Positions 17,208-27,010 of a DNA stretch of 64,000 bases are shown here, one piece after another; the stretch's first letter is position 1, and the number at the start of each line of letters is the position of its first letter. The DNA comes from Muricauda sp. SCSIO 65647. Its GTDB lineage: Bacteria; Bacteroidota; Bacteroidia; Flavobacteriales; Flavobacteriaceae. The stretch covers positions 2,549,501 to 2,613,500 of the forward strand of contig NZ_CP091037.1 in the NCBI RefSeq assembly GCF_021534965.1, written 5' to 3'. Both the position numbers and the translations under genes were made by a program. Below the pieces are notes generated by a model that saw only the letters and a program-made list of their open reading frames with translations, searched no databases and was not told where the DNA came from.

Positions 17208-18155
17208 TCAAACTTTTGTAAATGTCATACGTACCGTAAAGGGTCCGCCACAAATTCCTGCTTCGTCATCCGTTACGTTTATGGTAAAGGTCGATTCATC
17301 AGTAAAATCAAAAGTACCATTATCACCACCAGATGGAGGTCCTAAGGTTGTAGATGCACCACAGCCCACACCAGTGGCCTGATCACCTGGAACAAGTACT
17401 TGGTCACAAACCAATTCAAAATTAAAGGTCATGGTACCAAAATCTCCAAGATCTGGATAAATTCCGGTGGTAAATGCCCTAGTCGTTGAACCCGTTGATT
17501 CAATTGTGACAGTACCTTGGCTGAACAGCACGGTACCAAAAATTCCAGTCGCCGTGGTTGTCAATGTGTAGTCACCAGTGAAAAGGGCTGGATCCAAAAG
17601 GCAAACCACATTGGCCGTAATGGTGTGATCAGCAGACTGGTTATCAAAGTTGGCACTTACATCTGTAAACGTACCAGAGTCTGCAATAATAGACCATCTG
17701 AAATTGAAAGCATCCGTTCCTTCAAGATCGCCCTGGGTAAGTCCCAAAAGATCAAGTACCTCTTGGCCATTATAGGTGACCGAGAAAGTAGGAAATTGGC
17801 CCCCAGTATCAAAAACACCAGAATCAAATGATTGGTACAACACTTCAGGGGTTGGTGCTATCGGTGTGCCTGCAGGAACAGTATTTTCTGTAAAAGAAAC
17901 ATAAAGTTCGACACGTTGTACATCAGAACCGTCTTCAAGAGAGACCACCTGGTACTCTCTACTAAAAATTGAACCTGCGGGATTGAACAGGTCAATGGCA
18001 GCATCTCCCTCAGAAGAAATGATTTGAATGAATGGTAAACCCGAGACCTCCAATTCATCAAATTTCACTGGAAGTTTGTCGGTATCTTCACAGGAGCCCG
18101 CTAAAAAGATAAAACAAGCTGCCAGTACCAAATTAATTATAGATTTATTTTTCAT
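17208..18155 (-). CDS. SusCD-associated lipoprotein
   Basis: 315-aa lipoprotein (signal LVLAACFIFLAGSC, lipidation Cys near residue 22). It is acidic, beta-rich and poor in Lys after the signal, consistent with export to the cell surface. A C-terminal part from about 185 (DPALFTGDYTLTTTATG) looks like a separate beta-sandwich. It is the third gene after SusC and SusD, 15 bp from SusD, a position often held by a surface glycan- or peptide-binding lipoprotein. No known domain; ligand unknown. Confidence 0.8.
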   Translation of the reverse strand: MKNKSIINLVLAACFIFLAGSCEDTDKLPVKFDELEVSGLPFIQIISSEGDAAIDLFNPAGSIFSREYQVVSLEDGSDVQRVELYVSFTENTVPAGTPIAPTPEVLYQSFDSGVFDTGGQFPTFSVTYNGQEVLDLLGLTQGDLEGTDAFNFRWSIIADSGTFTDVSANFDNQSADHTITANVVCLLDPALFTGDYTLTTTATGIFGTVLFSQGTVTIESTGSTTRAFTTGIYPDLGDFGTMTFNFELVCDQVLVPGDQATGVGCGASTTLGPPSGGDNGTFDFTDESTFTINVTDDEAGICGGPFTVRMTFTKV

Positions 18156-18170
18156 GTTAATTTTTTTAGA

Positions 18171-19850
18171 TTATTGAACAAAATCGGCAGGATTGTTATC
18201 CCAAAAAGTCTGAACACTAAGATTGGACTTTTGTTGCATGTTCGGATTCCTGTCAACACTAACTGCAGGATATAGGAACGTTCTAGGGAAATTACCCAAA
18301 CCAAGCAAGGTTGGTTGCAGGTTTATAGGGCTTCCGGTTCTCCTATATAGGTTGAAGCTCTCAATTCCGTTTCCAAATAAGGCTATCCAATATTCCTTTC
18401 CTATGACAGCCATTCTTCCCTGATCGGTGGTCTCGGCATCATAAAGATCCAGTACCGTCGATACATAGTCTTCAACATCGGTATCTGTGGGCACATTGGT
18501 GAAATCTCCTGGATTTGGCAAAAAGCCTGTTACCCTTGCGATGGAAGCCCGTACACCAGACTCCAACATAGTACGGGGATCATCAGAAGTACCCAAAGTA
18601 AGTGCAGCCTCTGCTCTCATGAAGTACACAAACGAATCCATCATAATGGGCCAGATACCGGCACCATCAAGACCATCTCCGGCCGATATTGATTCAGCAT
18701 CGTTGTCATCGAACCTACCACCTGCAGGATATACTCCCCAAGTAGAACGCTTTGTATTGTCAGGTGGAATACCGTCTGCTTCAGCATGGTCACGACCCCA
18801 ATAGCCATCGCCCCTGCCAAATAATGAACAGAAAGGTAGTGGAAAGGCCGAAATTGCATCAATGGGGGCAAATGAAGCTGGCCTTGGATCATCATGGCAA
18901 TCGATTTCATTGTCCAAGGTGGCATCATCAGTTGGAAAAGCATCTACTTGCCTATAGACATAGTATCTAAGCCTAGGATCATCGATTCCTTTTTCAACGG
19001 CCATAGTCCACATCAAATAGTTTGAGATGTAATCTCCCGTATTTGCCTGTTCGTACTCGTTAAAATAATATTGGTGCTTGCTCAAGGGCAAATCTGCGGT
19101 ACCCGCGGTCCAGACAAAATCATTGTCGCTGTCTAAAATAAGGTTGCCGCCATCAATCAATGATTGAATCTGTGAAGCGGCCTCACCTTGATTGGTCAAG
19201 CGTAGATTTAGATAATACTTGAATTTTAGGGTATTCACCAATGTTATCCAAGAATCGACATCACCACCATAAAACAAATCGGCAGCAGGACTACCAACTG
19301 AGTTCCTATTGAAATCTGCTATGGCCTCGTTCAATTCTGCCAAAGCAACAGCATACACATCAGCACCTGGATCTACAGAGGGAAACAGATTACCCTCTCC
19401 ACCTGCAAAGGCCTCGGAAAGGGGAACATCGCCCCAATAGTCTACCAATGTCATCAAAATATAGGCCTTGATGGTTCTGGCGATACCCGAATGAACGAAT
19501 AGTTCACTTTCGGTGGCAATAGGAAGCAAGGTTTCAATGTCTTGCAAAACAACGGCATAAGCAAATTGCCAAGTGTTCTGAAGGTTGGCATTGGTATTTT
19601 GGAACCTATTGTTGTATTCATTGAACATATACTCTAACCTTACCGCTTCGGCACCTGCACCAGTGGCCTCTTCGAAAAATTCAGAAAAGTTGAATTGAAT
19701 ACTGTTCAATGTAAAGTCAACATCGAGACTTTCAGGAGTACTGGCATTCGGATCATTCAAAATGCCAAGCTCCGTTGTTTCGCATGAGACGGTTGCAACT
19801 AGCATTGCAAGCACAAGCGAAGTATATTTAATTATTTTTTTCATCGTCAT
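18171..19850 (-). CDS. SusD/RagB-family outer-membrane lipoprotein
   Basis: 559-aa SusD-like lipoprotein that caps the SusC transporter and binds ligand outside the cell. The signal peptide ends in VATVSC (Cys23, or Cys21 if translation starts at the second Met). TPR-like helices in the N-terminal half include RTIKAYILMTLVDYWGDVPLSEAF, typical of the SusD-like_2 group. It follows SusC by 4 bp. No enzyme gene nearby reveals the ligand. Confidence 0.95.
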   Translation of the reverse strand: MTMKKIIKYTSLVLAMLVATVSCETTELGILNDPNASTPESLDVDFTLNSIQFNFSEFFEEATGAGAEAVRLEYMFNEYNNRFQNTNANLQNTWQFAYAVVLQDIETLLPIATESELFVHSGIARTIKAYILMTLVDYWGDVPLSEAFAGGEGNLFPSVDPGADVYAVALAELNEAIADFNRNSVGSPAADLFYGGDVDSWITLVNTLKFKYYLNLRLTNQGEAASQIQSLIDGGNLILDSDNDFVWTAGTADLPLSKHQYYFNEYEQANTGDYISNYLMWTMAVEKGIDDPRLRYYVYRQVDAFPTDDATLDNEIDCHDDPRPASFAPIDAISAFPLPFCSLFGRGDGYWGRDHAEADGIPPDNTKRSTWGVYPAGGRFDDNDAESISAGDGLDGAGIWPIMMDSFVYFMRAEAALTLGTSDDPRTMLESGVRASIARVTGFLPNPGDFTNVPTDTDVEDYVSTVLDLYDAETTDQGRMAVIGKEYWIALFGNGIESFNLYRRTGSPINLQPTLLGLGNFPRTFLYPAVSVDRNPNMQQKSNLSVQTFWDNNPADFVQ

Positions 19851-19854
19851 TTTT

Positions 19855-22800
19855 TTAAAAAGTTAGTTTAACGCTCATTCCATATCTTCTGGAATTCCAT
19901 GAGGTTAGGTAGTCAAATCCAAAAGAGTTGCCTACCCCAAGACTGTTGAGTTCAGGGTCATAGTTGATATCCTCTGGAACATTGAAGGACCTAACAAACA
20001 AGTTTTGGCCAGACAAAGTGAGCGACACTGAGCCGAAAGGTGTTTTATCCAAATACTTGGAGGGCACTGCATAGCTGATGGAAGCCTCCCTTAACCTGAT
20101 ATGGGTGGCATCATAGATCAACGCTTCATCAAAACCAAAACCAATGTTATTGAAATAGGCCTCGGTAGCGGTCAATTGTATATCATTGGGTTGACCAGTA
20201 GCTTGTCTGATGCCCGGAAGTACGATACCCTGGGTACGGTCAAAATCTGTACTCTCGGTCAAACCTCTACCGATCAGTGCACCAACGGTTGTAGCATAAA
20301 TGTCACCTCCCTGCTGGTACTCCCACTGCATATTCATTGTGAAGTTTTTCCATCGTATGCTGTTGTTCACCGTCATGAACCAATCAGGATTGGGATCACC
20401 GATAACGCCATTTTCAGGGTCTTGCAGCCAATATCCGTTTTCATCGATCAAAATGTTGCCATCGTCATCCCTTAAGAACTGCTGGCCTACTATAACACCT
20501 AGCGGTGTATCATTTATGGCCGCGTTTCTTGGTGCCGAAAAGATACCTCCGTAGAGAACTTGTTCGCCTTCGTCAAGCCCTTCAACAACACTTTCGTTGA
20601 CCGTATAGTTACCTGATAGGGTCCACTCAAAGTTCTCGCTTCTTAGCGGAGTAACATCGAATACTGCTTCGATACCTTTATTGATTACATTACCCACGTT
20701 TGTAAAAGTGCTCGTAAACCCTGTTTCTGGAGCAAGGGGTCTTTGAATGATTTGGTCTTCGGTGTCCCGGTTGTAATAAGTGACCTCGAAACCAAACCTG
20801 TTGTTGAACATTCTTGCTTCTATACCCGCTTCCACTTCCTTGGAAAGTTCAGGTTTCAAATTTGGATTGGCCAAGAAGTTTGATACACTTGTTGTAGTGG
20901 TTCCAGATCCAGTTGGAGGTTGGAAAGCGTTTGGTGTCAGCGCCAAAATGTTACGGGTGTTATATGGACCAGGGAAACCTGGTGAAGTTCCGTACCCAAC
21001 CCTAACTTTTAAGAAGTTGAGGAAGTTCTCTGATTGCAAGCCGTTAAAAGCTGAAGTTGGCACAAATGAAAGGCTGACTCCAGGAGAGAACTGGGCCCTA
21101 TTATCGAGTTCCAAGGTTGAGTCCCACTCATTACGCACCGATCCATTCAAATAGAGATATCCTCCATAGCCCAAAGTTGCCGAAGCGTACATGGCCATGT
21201 TGTTTTCTTCTGAGAAGGACTGGTAAGCCGTAGTATTGCCGGGGAAAAGGGTTCCCTCGATAATCGCGCTACTGTTTACATAATTGCTCAAGTTCTGAAC
21301 TCCAAAAACAATCTGATCTCGCCCTTCTACCCCATCTCTTTGAAAGACCCTTCTTTGGGTAGTGGCACCTATGGTGGCCTCAAGACTTGTCTTTTCAGAA
21401 AGTTGTTTGTCTATGCCAAGTAAAAGAGAGTGGTCCCAGATGGTAAAGCGTTCAGTAGAGATTTGTAGGTATCCATTTGGGTGAATACCATCTCTACCAC
21501 CTTTATTGATCTGTCTTCTGTTTCTGACATTTTGGTTATCTATACCTACTCTGTATCGAAGGTTCATCCAATCATTGATGTCGTATCCGACGTTGAAATT
21601 ACCGAAGATACGATCGGTCTCATTGGCGTCTTGCGTGTTTTCGAGTGCCCATCTTGGATTCATCCGGTCGTTACCTCCACGATACCAAAGGCTTTCACCT
21701 GTGATCGGATGCTGGAAAGGGTCATCGATATTGACACTTCTCGGTAAGTAAAGAATATTCCAAACAGAGGCGATACCACCAGTACCTGCTGTAGAAATGG
21801 TAACATCACTACCGGTCGAAGCATCTGTGAACGGAGATTGAATATCGGTTCTTGCATAGTTCAGTTTACCAGTTACGGTAATTTTGTTGTCAAATTTGTA
21901 AGAACCTCCAAGTGAAATATTATTTCTTCTTAAACTGTTGCCTGGAATAAAGCCTTGATCGTTGGTATGGCTAAATGAGGCATTCATAAAACCCTTATCT
22001 CCCAAGGCACCTGAAACATTTATGGATGTGTTCGAGATGATTCCAGTATTGAAAAACGCCTCTTGGCTATCATATGGTCTGTACTCAACATTGGGGTCAT
22101 CGGAAAAGCCGGGAAATAGACTTGATGGTTCAACCCCATAATTGTTTAGCAACATGGTCCTGAAAGCATTTGGTATGGTGGCTTGGCTATCAAAACGGGA
22201 TCCCCAGTTACTGAAGAAGGCACCATATACATTTTGGAAACCATTGCCCCATGTGTCCTGATATTCAGGAAGTACAATATCGTTGAAGAATATTGACTGA
22301 TTGGCGCTTACCTCAAATTTCTTTCGTGCATTGGAACCGGTTTTGGTAGTAATCAAAATTACCCCGTTTCTACCTTCACCACCATATAGGGCGGTTGCAC
22401 TGAGGCCCTTAAGAATGTTCACGCTTTCTATATTGTTGGGATCAATATCTGCGAAACGGCTAGCGGTGTTACCTGATTGGAAGTTACCGGAACCGTTGAT
22501 ATTGGAAGCGTTGGCACTACCTGAAGAACCGTCGAAGGGTACACCATCTACCACAAAAAGCGGTTGGTTGCCACCGGTAATCGAAGAAGCACCCCTGATG
22601 ATGATGTTTGAGCCCGAACCTGAGACACCACCACTACCGGTAATCCTTACCCCGGCAGCCTTACCTCTCAGAATTTTACCGATATCGGTATCAGCTCTTT
22701 CCTCAATCTGCTCATTACCAACTGTTGCAACTGCATATCCCAAGGCTTTTTTCTCTTTTCTGATACCCTGGGCGGTCACGACTACTTCTTCAAGTGCCTG

Positions 22801-23097
22801 TGCATCTTCCGACATTTGCACGTTGATCACGTCATTTGGGCCAACGGTGCGTCTCTCATCTCTTTGACCAATGTAGGTAAACAATAACGTTTGGCCCACA
22901 CTTGCGGAAACTGCATAATTTCCGTCAAAATCTGTTTGCGTACCAGTTGACGTTCCCTCAACAACGATATTCACACCAGGCAGTGGCAGTCCATTTTGGT
23001 CGGTCACCGTACCTGTAATCGTCTTGTCTTGTGCAAAGGAAATATGCACAAAGAACGCCAATAGCAGCGTTAACAATCCATTAAGTTTTGTTCTCAT
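19855..23097 (-). CDS. SusC/RagA-family TonB-linked outer-membrane transporter
   Basis: 1080-aa TonB-dependent transporter. Signal peptide 1-22; carboxypeptidase-regulatory-like domain about 25-105 (ITGTVTDQNGLPLPGVNIVV, TDFDGNYAV); TonB-box region before the plug (LEEVVVTAQGIRKEKKALGYA); plug domain with GGNQPLFVVDGVPFDG and ILKGLSATALYGGEGRNGVI. A large barrel ends with the aromatic terminus KLTF. It is first gene of the SusC-SusD-lipoprotein operon. No anti-sigma/sigma pair or hybrid sensor lies next to it. Confidence 0.97.
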   Translation of the reverse strand: MRTKLNGLLTLLLAFFVHISFAQDKTITGTVTDQNGLPLPGVNIVVEGTSTGTQTDFDGNYAVSASVGQTLLFTYIGQRDERRTVGPNDVINVQMSEDAQALEEVVVTAQGIRKEKKALGYAVATVGNEQIEERADTDIGKILRGKAAGVRITGSGGVSGSGSNIIIRGASSITGGNQPLFVVDGVPFDGSSGSANASNINGSGNFQSGNTASRFADIDPNNIESVNILKGLSATALYGGEGRNGVILITTKTGSNARKKFEVSANQSIFFNDIVLPEYQDTWGNGFQNVYGAFFSNWGSRFDSQATIPNAFRTMLLNNYGVEPSSLFPGFSDDPNVEYRPYDSQEAFFNTGIISNTSINVSGALGDKGFMNASFSHTNDQGFIPGNSLRRNNISLGGSYKFDNKITVTGKLNYARTDIQSPFTDASTGSDVTISTAGTGGIASVWNILYLPRSVNIDDPFQHPITGESLWYRGGNDRMNPRWALENTQDANETDRIFGNFNVGYDINDWMNLRYRVGIDNQNVRNRRQINKGGRDGIHPNGYLQISTERFTIWDHSLLLGIDKQLSEKTSLEATIGATTQRRVFQRDGVEGRDQIVFGVQNLSNYVNSSAIIEGTLFPGNTTAYQSFSEENNMAMYASATLGYGGYLYLNGSVRNEWDSTLELDNRAQFSPGVSLSFVPTSAFNGLQSENFLNFLKVRVGYGTSPGFPGPYNTRNILALTPNAFQPPTGSGTTTTSVSNFLANPNLKPELSKEVEAGIEARMFNNRFGFEVTYYNRDTEDQIIQRPLAPETGFTSTFTNVGNVINKGIEAVFDVTPLRSENFEWTLSGNYTVNESVVEGLDEGEQVLYGGIFSAPRNAAINDTPLGVIVGQQFLRDDDGNILIDENGYWLQDPENGVIGDPNPDWFMTVNNSIRWKNFTMNMQWEYQQGGDIYATTVGALIGRGLTESTDFDRTQGIVLPGIRQATGQPNDIQLTATEAYFNNIGFGFDEALIYDATHIRLREASISYAVPSKYLDKTPFGSVSLTLSGQNLFVRSFNVPEDINYDPELNSLGVGNSFGFDYLTSWNSRRYGMSVKLTF

Positions 23098-23449
23098 TTT
23101 AAAATTATTTGAATTAGCTAGCCGCTAAAATCATAATTTCATGTTAATAATCCAAACTAATTTTAATAAAATTTCACAGTTGGGGTAGAGATTTGTAAGG
23201 CTTTTGAATTGTGAATTTCATAATGCGATTATTAAAATAAAAGGCTTATTTTTTGTGATTTTCTTAAAATCATGGCAAATCTTTATTTAGAAGCACTCCT
23301 GTTCGAAATATTGCTATTTGTCCACTGAAGAGAGATTGTTTTGTGTGGAATTTAAAGAGCCATATAATATCAGCGTATATATAATTAAGGTATACGTTAT
23401 TATTTTGTTATTAAAAATCTAGGGTCAGCGAAAATTATTTTTTCACTAT

Positions 23450-23479
23450 TTGAATTATTCTTAAATATCACTACATTTG
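23450..23479 (+). promoter_or_regulatory. Promoter of the str/S10 ribosomal operon
   Basis: TTG at 23450-23452, 19-bp spacer, and TACATTTG at 23472-23479 match the Bacteroidetes -33/-7 consensus exactly. The predicted transcript starts near 23485 and carries a 35-40-nt leader before rpsL. Confidence 0.8.
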
Positions 23480-23482
23480 CAG

Positions 23483-23508
23483 CCCTCAAAATGAGGGTTT
23501 TTTATTTT
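23483..23508 (+). promoter_or_regulatory. 5'-terminal hairpin with U-run in the rpsL leader
   Basis: Stem CCCTCA/TGAGGG (23483-23488 and 23492-23497) with an AAA loop, followed by TTTTTTATTTT. It would form at the extreme 5' end of the ribosomal mRNA. It looks like a terminator or mRNA-stabilising stem; which one cannot be told from sequence. Confidence 0.6.
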
Positions 23509-23522
23509 AACAAGAGAATTTA

Positions 23523-23897
23523 ATGCCAACAATTTCACAATTAGTAAGAAAAGGAAGGGCCACGATTACCAAGAAGAGTAAATCGGCTGCTTTGGATTCT
23601 TGCCCCCAGCGAAGAGGGGTATGTACCCGTGTATATACCACTACGCCAAAAAAACCGAACTCTGCCATGAGAAAAGTGGCCAGGGTCAGGTTGACGAATG
23701 GTAAGGAGGTCAATGCCTACATACCAGGTGAGGGGCACAATTTGCAAGAGCACTCGATAGTATTGGTAAGGGGCGGAAGGGTGAAAGATTTGCCAGGTGT
23801 TAGATACCATATCGTTCGTGGAGCACTCGATACCGCAGGTGTCGCCGGTAGAACACAGCGTAGGTCTAAATACGGCGCAAAACAGCCCAAGAAGTAA
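23523..23897 (+). CDS. rpsL: 30S ribosomal protein S12
   Basis: 124-aa S12, part of the decoding centre. The conserved loops [16 protein letters not shown] and [14 protein letters not shown] keep the lysines that are mutated in streptomycin-resistant strains, so the wild-type sensitive state is expected. First gene of the ribosomal cluster, 43 bp below its promoter -7 element, followed by rpsG after 19 bp. Confidence 0.98.
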   Translation: MPTISQLVRKGRATITKKSKSAALDSCPQRRGVCTRVYTTTPKKPNSAMRKVARVRLTNGKEVNAYIPGEGHNLQEHSIVLVRGGRVKDLPGVRYHIVRGALDTAGVAGRTQRRSKYGAKQPKK

Positions 23898-23916
23898 TTG
23901 AATTTATTAAAAAGAA

Positions 23917-24393
23917 ATGAGAAAAAGACAGGCTAAGAAAAGACCGTTATTGCCAGACCCAAAATTCAATGACCAGTTGGTCACGAGATTCGTCAATATG
24001 ATGATGTGGGATGGTAAAAAATCATTGGCTTTCAAAATCTTTTACGATGCCATAGCCATTGTTGAAGAGAAAAAGAACGATGAGGAAAAGACCGGACTTG
24101 AAATTTGGAAAGATGCGTTATCGAACGTAATGCCGCACGTAGAGGTGCGAAGCAGACGTGTTGGTGGCGCCACATTTCAAATTCCCATGCAGATTCGACC
24201 AGACCGAAAGATTTCTACAGCCATGAAGTGGCTCATCAATTTTGCCCGTAAGCGCAATGAAAAATCAATGGCCCAGAAATTGGCCGCTGAAATTTTGGCT
24301 GCGGCTAAAGAAGAGGGAGCTGCCGTGAAGAAAAGGGTAGATACCCACAAGATGGCAGAGGCCAATAAAGCATTTTCACACTTTAGATTTTAA
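23917..24393 (+). CDS. rpsG: 30S ribosomal protein S7
   Basis: 158-aa S7, which starts assembly of the 30S head. It shows the family beginning [19 protein letters not shown], and [17 protein letters not shown] in the middle. It lies between rpsL and fusA as in the classical str operon, 8 bp before fusA. Confidence 0.98.
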   Translation: MRKRQAKKRPLLPDPKFNDQLVTRFVNMMMWDGKKSLAFKIFYDAIAIVEEKKNDEEKTGLEIWKDALSNVMPHVEVRSRRVGGATFQIPMQIRPDRKISTAMKWLINFARKRNEKSMAQKLAAEILAAAKEEGAAVKKRVDTHKMAEANKAFSHFRF

Positions 24394-24401
24394 GAACTGA
24401 A

Positions 24402-26531
24402 ATGGCAAGAGATTTAAGTTATACAAGAAATATAGGTATTGCGGCACACATTGATGCTGGTAAAACCACTACCACCGAGCGTATTCTCTTTTACACTGGT
24501 GTCAGCCACAAGATCGGGGAGGTACACGACGGTGCGGCCACTATGGATTGGATGGAGCAAGAGCAAGAAAGAGGAATTACCATTACCTCTGCCGCGACCA
24601 CTTGTACCTGGAATTTCCCTACAAAAAATGGCCAGATTACAGACAATACCAAGCCATACCACTTCAATATCATCGATACTCCCGGTCACGTTGACTTTAC
24701 CGTTGAGGTAAACCGTTCGTTGCGTGTCTTGGACGGATTGGTATTCTTGTTCAGTGCTGTTGATGGTGTTGAGCCACAGTCTGAGACCAACTGGCGTTTG
24801 GCCGACAATTACAAGGTGCCCCGTATGGGCTTTGTCAACAAGATGGACCGACAAGGTTCGAACTTCCTGGGCGTTTGTCAGCAGGTAAAAGACATGTTGA
24901 AGTCAAATGCGGTGCCCATCGTATTGCCCATTGGTGAGGAAGCCGATTTCAAAGGTATCGTAGACCTGGTGAAGAATAGGGCGATCGTATGGCATGAAAA
25001 CGACTTTGGCTCTACTTTCGATATTATCGATATTCCGGCTGAAATGGAGGCCGAGGTCAAAGAATGCCGTGCAGCCTTGATCGAGGCGGTTGCCGAGTAT
25101 GATGAAAACCTTTTGGAGAAGTTCTTCGAAGATGAGAACTCCATTACTGAAGAAGAAATACATGCAGCGCTGCGTGCAGCTGTCATGGATATGAGTATCA
25201 TACCCATGATTTGTGGTTCTGCCTTTAAAAACAAAGGAGTCCAATTCTTATTGGATGCCGTTTGCAGATATCTGCCATCTCCTTTGGATAAAGATGCCAT
25301 TGTCGGTGAAAACCCGAGAACTGGAGAAGAAATTTCAAGAAAACCTGATCCCAAAGAGCCATTTTCAGCTTTGGCATTCAAAATTGCCACAGATCCCTTT
25401 GTAGGTCGATTGGCATTCTTTAGGGCTTATTCGGGTAAATTGGATGCGGGCTCTTACATATTGAACAATAGAACCGGTAACAAAGAACGTATTTCCAGGA
25501 TCTACCAGATGCACTCGAACAAGCAGAATGCTATAGCGTCGATTTCTGCCGGTGATATTGGTGCCGCGGTCGGTTTTAAAGATATCAAGACAGGCGATAC
25601 ACTTTCAGATGAAAAGAATCCGATCGTGTTGGAGAGTATGATATTCCCCGATCCTGTAATCGGTATTGCGGTAGAGCCCAAAACCAAGGCAGATGTTGAT
25701 AAATTGGGTATGGCTTTGGCCAAACTGGCAGAAGAAGACCCAACATTTCAAGTAAAGACCGATGAGGCTTCTGGCCAGACCATTATTTCAGGGATGGGCG
25801 AGCTTCACCTAGATATTATCGTCGATCGTTTGAGGCGTGAATTTAAGGTAGAGGTAAACCAGGGTCAGCCACAGGTCGAATACAAAGAAGCGATTACCGC
25901 TACAGCAGATCACAGAGAGGTTTACAAAAAGCAGACTGGTGGTCGTGGTAAGTTTGCCGATATCGTATTCACCATGGAGCCGGCTGCAGAAGAAGTCACC
26001 GGATTGGAATTTGTCAATGAGATCAAAGGGGGTAACATTCCTAAAGAATATATTCCATCAGTTGAAAAAGGGTTCAAGGAGGCCATGAAGAATGGCCCAT
26101 TGGCAGGTTTTGAGATGGACAGTATGAAAGTGACCTTGAAAGATGGTTCTTTCCACGCTGTCGATTCTGACTCCTTGTCATTTGAACTGGCTGCCAAATT
26201 GGGTTATAAAGAAGCCGCCAAGGCTGCCCGTGCAGTACTAATGGAGCCAATCATGAAGTTGGAAGTATTGACCCCTGAAGAAAACATGGGCGACATTGTG
26301 GGTGACTTGAACCGTAGAAGGGGGCAAGTGAACAATATGGACGACCGTGCAGGCTCAAAAGTAATCAAGGCCGAGGTGCCACTTTCTGAAATGTTCGGTT
26401 ATGTGACCGCACTCAGAACATTGTCTTCCGGTAGAGCGACATCGACAATGGAATTTTCACATTATGCTGAAACGCCATCGAACATTGCCGAAGAAGTGAT
26501 CAAGACGGCCAAAGGAGTGACAACGGTTTAA
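24402..26531 (+). CDS. fusA: Elongation factor G
   Basis: 709-aa translational GTPase that drives ribosomal translocation. G1 is [14 protein letters not shown]2 lies in [13 protein letters not shown]3 is DTPGHVDFT and G4 is NKMDR. Domain IV has the GGRGKFADI loop. The length is normal for canonical EF-G. tufA does not follow it here; rpsJ comes next after 10 bp. Confidence 0.98.
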   Translation: MARDLSYTRNIGIAAHIDAGKTTTTERILFYTGVSHKIGEVHDGAATMDWMEQEQERGITITSAATTCTWNFPTKNGQITDNTKPYHFNIIDTPGHVDFTVEVNRSLRVLDGLVFLFSAVDGVEPQSETNWRLADNYKVPRMGFVNKMDRQGSNFLGVCQQVKDMLKSNAVPIVLPIGEEADFKGIVDLVKNRAIVWHENDFGSTFDIIDIPAEMEAEVKECRAALIEAVAEYDENLLEKFFEDENSITEEEIHAALRAAVMDMSIIPMICGSAFKNKGVQFLLDAVCRYLPSPLDKDAIVGENPRTGEEISRKPDPKEPFSALAFKIATDPFVGRLAFFRAYSGKLDAGSYILNNRTGNKERISRIYQMHSNKQNAIASISAGDIGAAVGFKDIKTGDTLSDEKNPIVLESMIFPDPVIGIAVEPKTKADVDKLGMALAKLAEEDPTFQVKTDEASGQTIISGMGELHLDIIVDRLRREFKVEVNQGQPQVEYKEAITATADHREVYKKQTGGRGKFADIVFTMEPAAEEVTGLEFVNEIKGGNIPKEYIPSVEKGFKEAMKNGPLAGFEMDSMKVTLKDGSFHAVDSDSLSFELAAKLGYKEAAKAARAVLMEPIMKLEVLTPEENMGDIVGDLNRRRGQVNNMDDRAGSKVIKAEVPLSEMFGYVTALRTLSSGRATSTMEFSHYAETPSNIAEEVIKTAKGVTTV

Positions 26532-26541
26532 TTTTCAGAAG

Positions 26542-26847
26542 ATGAGTCAAAAGATTAGAATAAAATTGAAATCATACGATCACAATTTAGTGGACAAGTC
26601 TGCTGAAAAAATCGTAAAAACGGTAAAGACAACTGGTGCAGTGGTAACGGGTCCTATTCCATTGCCAACGCACAAAAAGATATTCACGGTTTTGCGTTCG
26701 CCCCATGTGAACAAGAAATCGAGGGAGCAATTTCAGTTAAGTTCGTACAAACGATTACTGGATATTTACAGTTCTTCTTCAAAAACTATTGACGCTCTGA
26801 TGAAATTAGAGCTTCCAAGTGGTGTAGAAGTTGAAATAAAAGTGTAA
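26542..26847 (+). CDS. rpsJ: 30S ribosomal protein S10
   Basis: 101-aa S10, also the NusE partner of NusB in antitermination. It has the typical [20 protein letters not shown] start and [20 protein letters not shown] core. It is separated from rplC by 163 bp, the longest gap in the cluster, which holds a promoter-like element and two hairpins. Its stop codon is part of that -7 element. Confidence 0.98.
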   Translation: MSQKIRIKLKSYDHNLVDKSAEKIVKTVKTTGAVVTGPIPLPTHKKIFTVLRSPHVNKKSREQFQLSSYKRLLDIYSSSSKTIDALMKLELPSGVEVEIKV

Positions 26848-26871
26848 ATTTGCACGCCTTTTGAAAAAGGC
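26845..26871 (+). promoter_or_regulatory. Internal promoter element and 5' hairpin before rplC
   Basis: TAAATTTG at 26845-26852 fits the -7 consensus and is followed by CA and a hairpin GCCTTTT/AAAAGGC (26856-26871). This is the same arrangement (TAnnTTTGCA then a stem) as at the rpsL promoter. No TTG is found at the -33 distance, so strength is uncertain. Confidence 0.45.
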
Positions 26872-26924
26872 AAGACATGTCCGGAGCTGCGAGCGAAGGA
26901 AAAACGGGAGAAAGAAAAAAATCT

Positions 26925-26957
26925 GGGTCAGAGGATTTTCTTGACCCTATTTTTTTG
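26925..26957 (+). terminator. Attenuator-like hairpin upstream of rplC
   Basis: Stem GGGTCA/TGACCC (26925-26930 and 26942-26947) followed by TATTTTTTTG. It has the form of an intrinsic terminator but sits inside the ribosomal cluster, 54 bp before rplC. It may be a partial terminator or a ribosomal-protein-responsive attenuator. Confidence 0.5.
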
Positions 26958-27010
26958 CCAAGTGATTGGTACAAGGTAAACGAGAATAATCAATAACACA
27001 ATAAAACAAT

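Larger units (their letters stand above)
23098..23522. other. AT-rich intergenic region between susC and rpsL
   Basis: 425 bp with no gene. The right end holds the rpsL promoter and leader hairpin, listed separately. On the minus strand upstream of susC only imperfect -7 matches are found (for example TTAGTTTG near 23159-23152), so the susC promoter is not assigned. The middle is simple AT-rich sequence without clear repeats. Confidence 0.6.

Noticed and set aside
22301-22867. Open frame of 188 codons antisense to susC
   Set aside because: It lies wholly within the plug-coding region of a clear TonB transporter on the other strand and has low-complexity Leu/Pro-rich sequence with no family resemblance.
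19855-23097. SusCD operon as a polysaccharide utilisation locus
   Set aside because: No carbohydrate-active enzyme gene is found within the window near it, so the term is not justified.
23523-23897. Possible streptomycin-resistance allele of rpsL
   Set aside because: The conserved lysine-containing loops PKKPNS and [11 protein letters not shown] appear wild-type.
24878-25390. Frame of 170 codons antisense to fusA
   Set aside because: It is a shadow of EF-G coding sequence; no start signal or motif supports it.
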